From assembly GCA_038125725.1 (NCBI GenBank), contig JAYPEK010000017.1, forward strand, positions 1 to 64,000: a stretch of 64,000 nt of DNA, read 5' to 3'. This document shows, piece by piece, positions 42,879-50,658 of the stretch; positions within the stretch are counted from its first letter, which is position 1; each line of letters starts with the position of its first letter. The notes below the pieces were generated by a model that did no database searches, was not told where the DNA came from, and worked only from the letters and a program-made list of their open reading frames with translations. The DNA is from TMED8 sp038125725 (lineage in GTDB: Bacteria > Pseudomonadota > Alphaproteobacteria > Rhodospirillales > Casp-alpha2). The position numbers were made by a program, and so were the translations under genes.

Positions 42879-44414
42879 CTAAACTTGCCGCTCCCATCCC
42901 TGCCAATAGGGTTCGCGCAGCCGGCGCTTGTAGATCTTGCCGTCGTCGCCGCGCGGCAGCTCGTCGCGGAACTCGATCACGCGCGGCACCTTGAATCCGG
43001 CCAGGTGCCGGCGCAGGTGATCCATCACCATGTCCTCGGTCAGGCTCGCGCCGGGCTCGGGGCGCACGACGGCCATCAGCTTCTCGCCGAACTCGGCGTC
43101 GGGAATACCGAACACGGCGCCGTCGGCGATCCCTTCCATCTCCACCAGCGCCGCCTCGATCTCGGCGGGATAAATGTTGGCGCCGCCGGACACCACCATG
43201 TCCTTGGCGCGGTCGCAGATATAGACGAAGCCGTCTTCGTCGAAGTAGCCGATGTCGCCGATGGTCACCAGATCGCCGTGGCCGACCTCGCGCCTGGCTT
43301 CATCGCGGTTGTGGTAGGTGAAATCCGGGAAGCAATGCAGCTTGCCATACAGTTGGCCGGGCGTGCCGGCCGGCACTTCGTTGCCTTTTTCGTCCAGCGC
43401 CTTCAGCGTCACCTCTTCCGGCACGCGGCCGACGGTGCCGGGCTTGGCCAGCCATTCCTCGGAATTGCAGATTGTCCAATAGCCGCCCTCGGTGCCGCCG
43501 TAGAACTCATGCACGATAGGCCCTAGCCAATCGATCATGCGGCGCTTCACTTCCGACGGACAGGGCGCGGCGGCGTGCATGATGTGGCCGAGCGACGAGA
43601 GGTCGTAGCCGGCGCGTTCCTCGTCCGAGAGCTTCAGCAGGCGCACGAACATGGTCGGCACCATGAACGTGGTGGTGACCCGCTCGCGCTCGATGGTGGC
43701 GAGGAATTCGGCCGCGTCGAACCGCGGCATCATCACCACCGCGTCGGCCACCTTGGCGGCGCGCAGCGAAAAGGAATTCGGCGCCGCGTGATAGAGCGGC
43801 CCGGCGACCAGCGCGCGGATGCCCGGCTTGATGCCGTAAATCTTGTCGCGCATGGCGGCGAGCGCCAGGTTGGCTTCCGCCGACTGGGTGCCGCGCCGGA
43901 CCCCCTTGGGCAAACCGGTGGTGCCGGACGTATACATCATGGTTTCCGTCGGCAGCGGATGCGGCTCGGCCAGTGGCTCAAAGCCGGCCAGCCAATCGTC
44001 CCACAGGACGCAAGTCGGCATCGGGCCGGTGTCGGCGGCGTCGATGCCATAGGCATCGGCGACCTCGGGCGGCGTCGGCACCGTCAGCACCGTGACGCCT
44101 TCGGGGATGCGCTCGGCCACGTGGCGCAGCAGATCGGCGTGCACGACGATCACCTTGGCGGCGCTGTCGGTGAGGATATGCTCGACCTCGGCCGGCGCCA
44201 GGTGCCAGTTGATCGGCACCGCGTAGACGCCTGCGGCCTGCGCGGCGAATGTCGCCTCGAAAAACGGGAAGTCGTTGCGCATCAGGATGGCGATTGCGTC
44301 GCCGGCGCCCACGCCAATTTCTCCGAAGCCGGCGGCGGCGCGCATGGCACGCGCCTCCACGTCCTCGTGCGATCGGAACCGCTCCCCACTGATCAGACCG
44401 CGCCGCTCCGACAT
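42879..44414 (-). CDS. AMP-forming acyl-CoA synthetase
   Basis: The 511-residue ligase has the adenylation core motifs YTSGTTGLPKGVRRG, FYGGTEGGYW and GDIGYFDEDGFVYICDRAKD, and the catalytic Lys in GDDGKIYKRRLR near the C-terminus. It activates a carboxylic acid with CoA and starts the pathway encoded by the neighbours. It could be the counterpart of AtuH, but the chain type cannot be read from sequence. It is 68 bases after the acyl-CoA dehydrogenase gene. Confidence 0.92.
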   Translation of the reverse strand: MSERRGLISGERFRSHEDVEARAMRAAAGFGEIGVGAGDAIAILMRNDFPFFEATFAAQAAGVYAVPINWHLAPAEVEHILTDSAAKVIVVHADLLRHVAERIPEGVTVLTVPTPPEVADAYGIDAADTGPMPTCVLWDDWLAGFEPLAEPHPLPTETMMYTSGTTGLPKGVRRGTQSAEANLALAAMRDKIYGIKPGIRALVAGPLYHAAPNSFSLRAAKVADAVVMMPRFDAAEFLATIERERVTTTFMVPTMFVRLLKLSDEERAGYDLSSLGHIMHAAAPCPSEVKRRMIDWLGPIVHEFYGGTEGGYWTICNSEEWLAKPGTVGRVPEEVTLKALDEKGNEVPAGTPGQLYGKLHCFPDFTYHNRDEARREVGHGDLVTIGDIGYFDEDGFVYICDRAKDMVVSGGANIYPAEIEAALVEMEGIADGAVFGIPDAEFGEKLMAVVRPEPGASLTEDMVMDHLRRHLAGFKVPRVIEFRDELPRGDDGKIYKRRLREPYWQGWERQV

Positions 44415-44482
44415 GGCCTCCCTCCCCCAATATCACCTACCTAGATAGCACCGGGCCCGAGGCCGGGAAAGCCGATCCGTCG

Positions 44483-45628
44483 TCAGGCTGGGGATATCCC
44501 CATCAGCTTTGAAATGATGCGCAGCATGACCTCGTCGGCGCCGCCGCCGATGGACGACACCCGGTAGTCGCGGAACTTGCGCGAGATCGGCGATTCCCAG
44601 ACGTAGCCATGCCCGCCCCAATATTGCAGGCAGCTATCCATCACCTCGCGCTGCAACCGCCCGACCTTGAGCTTCACCATCGACGCCAGCTTGGTCACGT
44701 CCTCGCCGGCGACGTAAAGCCCGACCGCCTTGTAGACCAGCGCGCGCAGCGCCTCCACGTCCGTCTGCAACTCGGCCAGGCGGTAGTGCACCACCTGGTT
44801 ATCCAGGATCGACTTGCCGAAGGCCTGGCGGTTCCGCGTGTAGTCGATGGTCTCCTGGATGGCGTCGTCCATGACGCGCAAGCCTCTGAGGCCGGCGAAC
44901 ATGCGCTCTTCCTGGAACTGCTCCATCTGGTAGATGAAACCTCGGTTCTCGTCGCCGATGCGATTGCGTTCGGGCACCCGCACGTCGTCGAAGAAAAGCT
45001 GCGCCGTATCCGACGCCATCATGCCGATCTTGCGCATCTTATGTTTGGTGATGCCGGGGCTGTCCAAGGGCACTACGATCAGCGACTTGTTCTTGTGCAC
45101 CGTGCCATCGCCGGTGTTCACCAACAGGCAGATCCAATCAGCCTGCAACCCGTTGGTAATAAACATCTTGGCACCGTTGATGACGTAGTCACCGCCATCC
45201 TTGCGCGCCGTGGTCTTCAGGCTGGCCACGTCGGAACCGGCACCGGCTTCCGTCACCCCGATGCAGGCAACCATGTCGCCGGCAATGGCCGGCGCCAGGT
45301 AGTCGCGTTTGAGCTCGTCCGAGCCATGCCGGGCAAGCGCCGGCGTCGCCATCGAGGTTTGCACCCCCGTCGCCATCGCCACCGCGCCGCAGTTGATGGC
45401 GCCGAGCGTTTCGCAGGCGACGGCGGCAAAGGAATAATCCAGCCCGGCGCCACCGTAGGCTTCGGGCTTGTCGATCCCTAAGAACCCGAGATCGCCCATC
45501 TTCTTGAACACCTCGTGGGCGGGAAAGATTTCGTCCTCCTCCCACTGGTCGACGTGGGGGTTGATCTCCGCCTCGATGAATTTCTCGAGGCTCGCCATTA
45601 GTTCCTTGTGCTCGTGCGTAAGCTGCAT
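44483..45628 (-). CDS. Acyl-CoA dehydrogenase, possibly citronellyl-CoA type
   Basis: The 381-residue flavoenzyme has TEAGAGSDVASLKTTARKDGG in the FAD-side domain and ends SIGGGADEVMLRIISKLMG. The GGGADEVM ending resembles AtuD-type citronellyl-CoA dehydrogenases and lacks the medium-chain Glu, so the base is elsewhere as in isovaleryl-CoA enzymes. It introduces a double bond into a branched acyl-CoA. It is divergent from the TetR gene across an operator palindrome and is likely controlled by it. Confidence 0.88.
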   Translation of the reverse strand: MQLTHEHKELMASLEKFIEAEINPHVDQWEEDEIFPAHEVFKKMGDLGFLGIDKPEAYGGAGLDYSFAAVACETLGAINCGAVAMATGVQTSMATPALARHGSDELKRDYLAPAIAGDMVACIGVTEAGAGSDVASLKTTARKDGGDYVINGAKMFITNGLQADWICLLVNTGDGTVHKNKSLIVVPLDSPGITKHKMRKIGMMASDTAQLFFDDVRVPERNRIGDENRGFIYQMEQFQEERMFAGLRGLRVMDDAIQETIDYTRNRQAFGKSILDNQVVHYRLAELQTDVEALRALVYKAVGLYVAGEDVTKLASMVKLKVGRLQREVMDSCLQYWGGHGYVWESPISRKFRDYRVSSIGGGADEVMLRIISKLMGISPA

Positions 45629-45705
45629 TGCCGTTCCTCCCGAACCTTCTTGCTGCCTCTCCTGGCTCGCGAAACTTTCGGTTGATTGGCGAGCTTTAAA
45701 AAACT

Positions 45706-45725
45706 AACATTCATGCATGAATGTT
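45706..45725. promoter_or_regulatory. Perfect 20-bp palindrome, likely TetR operator
   Basis: AACATTCATGCATGAATGTT is a perfect inverted repeat. It overlaps the ATG of the TetR gene (45717) and lies 78 bases upstream of the divergent dehydrogenase gene. Its TGAATG half resembles FadR/PsrA-type TetR sites. The location at the start codon implies autorepression. Confidence 0.75.
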
Positions 45726-46343
45726 TCAATAGTCCCGTCATCACGACCCCGCCGCACCCAGGAGGAACGGCGCGCCGAGACCCGCCGCAAACTGATCGAC
45801 GCCACCATCCAGGCGTTGCAGGAACGCGGCGCGGCGCGCATGACCATGGCGGAAGTGGCCGAGAAGGCCGGACTGACGCGGGGCGCGATCCAATACCATT
45901 TCGAGACGCCGACGGAATTGCTGAAGGCGACCGTGGTGGAAATCGCCGAGCGCATGGGCAGCATGATCGACATCGACGTCTTGCGCGGCATGGAATTGGG
46001 CCCGCGCATCGACGCTCTCATCGACGCCAACTGGGAAGCCTATACCAGCGGCGATTACGTCGCTTTCCTGGAGATCGCCATCCGAGGCCGGATTGAACCG
46101 GAACTGGGCACGGTTGTGCGCGAGACCCTGGATGAGATCGAACTGAGCCGCGCCGAGACCTGGACCGAGCTTTTCGCCGATACCGGCCGCACACGGGACG
46201 AAATCGTCGCCTGGCGAACCGCCTTGCAGGTCATGGCGCGCGGCCTGGCGCTGTCGAAGATGATCGCCCACCAGGAAGCCATCGTCGATCCCCAGGTCGA
46301 GCGTTTCAAAGCCATGCTCAAACAGCAACTGGTCGCCGCCTGA
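45717..46343 (+). CDS. TetR-family regulator, AtuR-like position
   Basis: The 208-residue regulator has a TetR helix-turn-helix at about residues 30-65 (MTMAEVAEKAGLTRGAIQYHFETPTELL). The C-terminal half is a ligand-binding helical domain. It sits between the acyl-CoA dehydrogenase and the AtuA-type operon, where AtuR is found in Pseudomonas, and probably responds to an acyl-CoA. The only possible ATG lies inside the operator and has no Shine-Dalgarno, so the mRNA may be leaderless. No alternative downstream start fits. Confidence 0.9.
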   Translation: MNVSIVPSSRPRRTQEERRAETRRKLIDATIQALQERGAARMTMAEVAEKAGLTRGAIQYHFETPTELLKATVVEIAERMGSMIDIDVLRGMELGPRIDALIDANWEAYTSGDYVAFLEIAIRGRIEPELGTVVRETLDEIELSRAETWTELFADTGRTRDEIVAWRTALQVMARGLALSKMIAHQEAIVDPQVERFKAMLKQQLVAA

Positions 46344-46367
46344 ACCGGTGCCACGAGGGAAATCAAC

Positions 46368-47186
46368 ATGCCAACCATGCCGGATTGCCAATATCTGATG
46401 CTCGAACGCCGGGGCGGGCGGCTCGACATGACCTTCAACCGCCCGGAGCGCCGGAACGCCGTCAATACCCCCATGGGCGACGAGATCGCCGCCGTGATCG
46501 AATGGCTGCAACAGACGCCGGACGTGCGGGTCGTTGTGCTCAGGGGCGCCGGCGGGCACTTCTGCGCCGGCGGCGACATCAAGGAGCGGCGCGACCAGGC
46601 GGAGACCGCCCCCGAGGACGGCGCCGATCCCATCGCAGCGCGTAACCGGCGCGCCGGTCAGGCATTTTTGGATTTCGAGCGCCTTGCGCAAACCACCATC
46701 GCCATGGTCGAGGGCTCGGCCTTCGGCGGCGGGCTGGGCTACGCCTGCGTCGCCGATATCACCATCGTCGCCCGTGGCGCCAAGATGGGCATGCCGGAAA
46801 CGACGCTGGGCGTCGCGCCGGCGCAAATCGCGCCCTTCGTCGTCAAGCGCATCGGCCTGACCCGCGCGCGGCAACTGGCGCTCACGGCCGAGCGTTTCGA
46901 CGGCGAGGCCGCCTACGCCTACGGCATCGCCCAATACATTTGCGACGACGCCGAGGCGGATGCCACGCTCGAAGACGTGGTTCGGCGGGTGATGCTGTGC
47001 GGGCCGCTGGCCAGCGCCGCCACCAAGGCGATCATGCTCGGCGTCGGCACCATGCCCGCCGACGAGATGATCCGCTTCGCGGCCGAGAAATTCGCCACGC
47101 TCAACCGCTCCGACGAGGGCCGCGAGGGCCAGAACGCCTTCGCCGAAAAACGCAAACCCAAGTGGCAGGTCGACGCCGATGACTGA
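46368..47186 (+). CDS. Enoyl-CoA hydratase/isomerase
   Basis: The 272-residue crotonase-fold protein has the oxyanion-hole segment GAGGHFCAGGDIKERR and the second catalytic segment VEGSAFGGGLGYACVADI. An AtuE-like isohexenylglutaconyl-CoA hydratase is the contextual guess. The start ATG CCA follows AGGGAAATCAAC. It overlaps AtuA by 8 bases, so the two are coupled. Confidence 0.9.
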   Translation: MPTMPDCQYLMLERRGGRLDMTFNRPERRNAVNTPMGDEIAAVIEWLQQTPDVRVVVLRGAGGHFCAGGDIKERRDQAETAPEDGADPIAARNRRAGQAFLDFERLAQTTIAMVEGSAFGGGLGYACVADITIVARGAKMGMPETTLGVAPAQIAPFVVKRIGLTRARQLALTAERFDGEAAYAYGIAQYICDDAEADATLEDVVRRVMLCGPLASAATKAIMLGVGTMPADEMIRFAAEKFATLNRSDEGREGQNAFAEKRKPKWQVDADD

Positions 47187-49005
47187 ACGGTCAGGCAAAT
47201 CCAGCGTCCGTATCGGGGGCGCGGCGGGCTATTGGGGCGACAGCCAGGACGCGCCGCGCCAACTCGTCATGCAGGGCGATATCGACTACCTGGTGTTCGA
47301 CTACCTGGCGGAAGTGACCATGTCGATCCTGGTCCGCGCCAAGGAAAAATCGCCCGATGCCGGCTACGCGCGGGATTTCGTCGAACTGGTGATGAAGCCC
47401 CTGCTGCCGGAGATCAAGGCGCGCGGCATCCGCGTCGTCGCCAACGCCGGCGGCGTCAACGTCCGGGCCTGCGCGGAAGCGCTGGCCGCCGTCGCCGAAG
47501 CGGCCGACATCGACTTGAAGATCGGCACCGTAGAGGGCGACGACCTGTCCGGGCGCTTCGATGAATTGCGCGCGCAAGGGGTGAGCGAGATGTTCACCGG
47601 AGAGCCTTTGCCGGAAAAGCTGGTCAGCGCCAATGCGTACTTGGGCGCCTTCCCCATCGCCGCCGCGCTGGACGGAGGCGCCGACGTGGTCATCACCGGG
47701 CGCTGCGTCGACAGTGCCGTGACACTGGGCCCTTTGATCCACGAATTCGGCTGGGGCCCCGACGATTTCGACCGCCTGGCCGCCGGCACGCTGGCCGGCC
47801 ACATCATCGAATGCGGCGCCCAGGCCACCGGCGGAAATTTCACCGATTGGCACCTGGTTGCCGACGGCTGGGACGACATGGGCTATCCCATCGCCGAATG
47901 CCGCCCCGACGGTTCCTTCACCGTAACCAAGCCGGACGGCACCGGCGGCTTGGTCTCGGCGCTGACGGTGGGCGAGCAGATTCTCTATGAACTGGGCGAT
48001 CCCGCCGCCTACGTGGTGCCGGACGTGATCTGCGATTTCCGTGGCGTCACCCTGACGCCCAGCGGGCCTGACTGGCTTGACGTGGAAGGCGCCGTCGGCA
48101 TCGCGCCGACGCCCACCTACAAGGTCTCCGCCACCCATATGGACGGCTACCGGGCGACGGCTTCGATGGTGATCACCGGCTACGATGCCGTCGACAAGGG
48201 CCGCGCCTTCGCCGAGAAGCTTCTGAAGCGCACGCGCCGGCTGTTCGCCGAGCGCAACCTCGGCGACTACCGCGCCACGGCGCTGCACCTGATCGGCGCC
48301 GAAACGTTGTGGGGCGGCAACGCCGGCCCCGCCGCCACCCAGGCACGCGAGATCACCGCGCGCATCGACGTCCACCACGACCAGCGCGAGGCGGTGGAAC
48401 TGTTCTCCAAGGAGACCACCGGCGTATCGCTTTCCATGACCACCGGACGCTGCTCGTCGGGCGCCGCCGGCCGGCCCAAGGTGACGCCGGTGGTCGCGCA
48501 ATATGCCTTCCTGATCCCGAAGACCGATGTTGTGCCCGTGGTTCGCGTCGATGGCGCGGTGGTGCCTTTCGATGCCGCCCCCGGCCAGTTGACCACCGGC
48601 GACTTCGGCTCGGAACCCGCCCCCATCGATACGCTGCCGGAAACCGGAGAAGAGTGCGTCGAACTGCCGCTGATCCGCCTCGCCGTGGCGCGCAGCGGCG
48701 ACAAGGGCGACAGCGCCAATGTCGGCATCATGGCGCGCCGCGCCAATTTTTATCCCTACTTGCGCGCCCAGGTGACGCCGGAAAAGGTGCGCGCCTGGTT
48801 CGGCCACGTCACCAAGGGCCAGGCCACCGGCTATCTGCTGCCCGGCATGAATGCCTTGAACTTCGTGCTCACCGAAAGCCTCGACGGCGGCGGCACCTCG
48901 TCGCTGCACCTGGATACCCAGGCCAAGACCTACGCCCAGCAATTGCTGGCCATGCCGATCCAGGTACCGGTGTCGGTGGCCGCGCAGCTATCGGACCTGA
49001 TCTAG
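47179..49005 (+). CDS. atuA: AtuA-family protein (DUF1446) of acyclic terpene utilisation
   Basis: The 608-residue protein matches the AtuA/DUF1446 family: RIGGAAGYWGDSQDAP at the start, IRVVANAGGVNVRACAEAL, VITGRCVDSAVTLGPLIHEFGW, and a C-terminal ferredoxin-fold-like domain (AVARSGDKGDSANVGIMARR). AtuA is required for citronellol/geraniol use in Pseudomonas, but its exact reaction is unsettled. The P. aeruginosa protein has similar length, to my memory. It lies between the hydratase and the carboxylase genes. Confidence 0.88.
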   Translation: MTERSGKSSVRIGGAAGYWGDSQDAPRQLVMQGDIDYLVFDYLAEVTMSILVRAKEKSPDAGYARDFVELVMKPLLPEIKARGIRVVANAGGVNVRACAEALAAVAEAADIDLKIGTVEGDDLSGRFDELRAQGVSEMFTGEPLPEKLVSANAYLGAFPIAAALDGGADVVITGRCVDSAVTLGPLIHEFGWGPDDFDRLAAGTLAGHIIECGAQATGGNFTDWHLVADGWDDMGYPIAECRPDGSFTVTKPDGTGGLVSALTVGEQILYELGDPAAYVVPDVICDFRGVTLTPSGPDWLDVEGAVGIAPTPTYKVSATHMDGYRATASMVITGYDAVDKGRAFAEKLLKRTRRLFAERNLGDYRATALHLIGAETLWGGNAGPAATQAREITARIDVHHDQREAVELFSKETTGVSLSMTTGRCSSGAAGRPKVTPVVAQYAFLIPKTDVVPVVRVDGAVVPFDAAPGQLTTGDFGSEPAPIDTLPETGEECVELPLIRLAVARSGDKGDSANVGIMARRANFYPYLRAQVTPEKVRAWFGHVTKGQATGYLLPGMNALNFVLTESLDGGGTSSLHLDTQAKTYAQQLLAMPIQVPVSVAAQLSDLI

Positions 49006-49017
49006 GGAGCCGCCGCC

Positions 49018-50640
49018 ATGGTTCAGTTCACCTCCAGGATCGATCCCGCCTCCGAGGCCTTCGCCGCCAATCGCGCCGACATGCTGGCGCTGGTCGATGA
49101 ACTGCATGCCTTGAAGGACCGCGCCCGGGCGCTCTCCGAAAAGCGCCGCGCGCGCTTCGAGGAACGCGGCCAACTGACGCCGCGCGAGCGCCTTGTGCGC
49201 CTGCTCGACCCGGGCATGCCGTTCCTGGAACTGTTCGGCCTCGCCAATTTCATGGTCGACACCGACGAGCGGGACAAGAGCATCCCCGGCGCCAGCGCGC
49301 TGGCCGGCATCGGCTTCATCTCCGGCACGCGCTGCATGGTCTTCGTCTCCGACAGCGGCATCAACGCCGGCGCATCGACGCCCAAGACCGGCGAGAAATA
49401 CCGCGCCTGCCAGGAGATCGCCTTGGACAAGAAACTGCCCTTCGTGCAGTTGATCGAAAGCGCCGGGGCCAACCTGATGGCCTACCAAGTGGAGGGCTGG
49501 GCTCGGAGCGGCTCCAACTTCCGCAATCTGGCGCGCTTGAGCGCCGCCGGCATCCCGGTGATCGCCGTGCTGCATGGCCCCTCGACGGCGGGCGGCGCCT
49601 ACTATCCGGGGCTCAGCGACTACGTCATCGGCGTCAAGGGGCGCGGCCGGGCGTCCTTGGGCGGCGCCGCATTGGTCAAGGCCGCCACCGGCGAAATCGC
49701 CGATGAGGAACAACTCGCCGGCTCCGAGATGCATGCCTCCGTTTCTGGCCTGGTCGAATATCTCGCCGACGACGACGCGCATGCACTCAAGATGGCGCGC
49801 GACCTGGTGGCCCGGATCGATTGGAACAAGAACTGCCCGCGTGCCGAACAGAAGTCCTTCGCCGAGCCGCAATACGGCCCGGACGAGATCGCCGGCCTTG
49901 TCCCCACCGACTACCGCAAGCCCTACGACGTGCGCGAGGTGGTGGCCAGGCTGGTGGACGGGTCCGACTTCGACGAATTCAAGCCGCGCTACGGCTCGAC
50001 GCTGGTCTGCATGCAGGCGTCGATCTTCGGCCATGCCTGCGGCGTCGTCGGCAACAACGGCCCCATCGATCCCGACGGCGCGGCCAAGGGTGCACAGTTC
50101 TTCCAGCTCTGCGACCAGGCCGACATCCCGATCGTGTTTCTCAACAACATCACCGGCTACATGGTCGGCGAGCGCTACGAGCAGGCCGGCATGATCAAGC
50201 ACGGCGCCAAGATGATCCAGGCGGTGGCCAACATCCGGGTGCCGAAACTGACCCTCTACATCGGCGCCAGCTTCGGCGCCGGCAACTACGGCATGGCCGG
50301 GCTCGGCTACGACCCGGATTTCCTGTTCGCATGGCCCAACGCCACCACCGGTGTCATGGGCGGCGAACAGGCGGCCCGCACGATGGACCAGGTGGCGCGC
50401 GGCGCCGCCGAGCGCCGGGGCGAAGCCGTCGATGAAGCGAAACTGGCCGCCCAGCATGCCCGGCTGGTCGAACATTTCGACCGTCAGTCGGATGCCTTCT
50501 ATACCTCCGGCCGGCTGCTGGACCAGGGCGTCATCGATCCACGCGACAGCCGCAAGGTGCTGGGCTTCGCGCTGGAAACCTGCTGGGAGGCGCGGCGGCG
50601 GACCACACGTCCCAACGCCTTCGGCGTCGCCCGGATGTAG
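49018..50640 (+). CDS. Acyl-CoA carboxylase beta subunit (geranyl- or methylcrotonyl-CoA)
   Basis: The 540-residue carboxyltransferase subunit has the two crotonase-like halves (GAGSP-like GASTPKTGEKYRAC; STAGGAYYPGLSDYVIGVKG and GASFGAGNYGMAGLGYDPDFLFAWPNA, GVMGGEQAA). The sequence fits MCC/GCC beta subunits (LiuB or AtuC). The AtuA neighbour suggests geranyl-CoA carboxylase. A Phe-to-Gly change in the active site is reported to separate GCC from MCC; I could not place that residue safely. It is 12 bases after atuA. Confidence 0.9.
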   Translation: MVQFTSRIDPASEAFAANRADMLALVDELHALKDRARALSEKRRARFEERGQLTPRERLVRLLDPGMPFLELFGLANFMVDTDERDKSIPGASALAGIGFISGTRCMVFVSDSGINAGASTPKTGEKYRACQEIALDKKLPFVQLIESAGANLMAYQVEGWARSGSNFRNLARLSAAGIPVIAVLHGPSTAGGAYYPGLSDYVIGVKGRGRASLGGAALVKAATGEIADEEQLAGSEMHASVSGLVEYLADDDAHALKMARDLVARIDWNKNCPRAEQKSFAEPQYGPDEIAGLVPTDYRKPYDVREVVARLVDGSDFDEFKPRYGSTLVCMQASIFGHACGVVGNNGPIDPDGAAKGAQFFQLCDQADIPIVFLNNITGYMVGERYEQAGMIKHGAKMIQAVANIRVPKLTLYIGASFGAGNYGMAGLGYDPDFLFAWPNATTGVMGGEQAARTMDQVARGAAERRGEAVDEAKLAAQHARLVEHFDRQSDAFYTSGRLLDQGVIDPRDSRKVLGFALETCWEARRRTTRPNAFGVARM

Positions 50641-50658
50641 GCGGGAGCGGCCCGGACC

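Noticed and set aside
47191..48942. A 583-codon frame antisense to atuA
   Set aside because: It is a shadow frame in high-GC DNA; the plus-strand gene is a full-length AtuA with overlapping neighbours.
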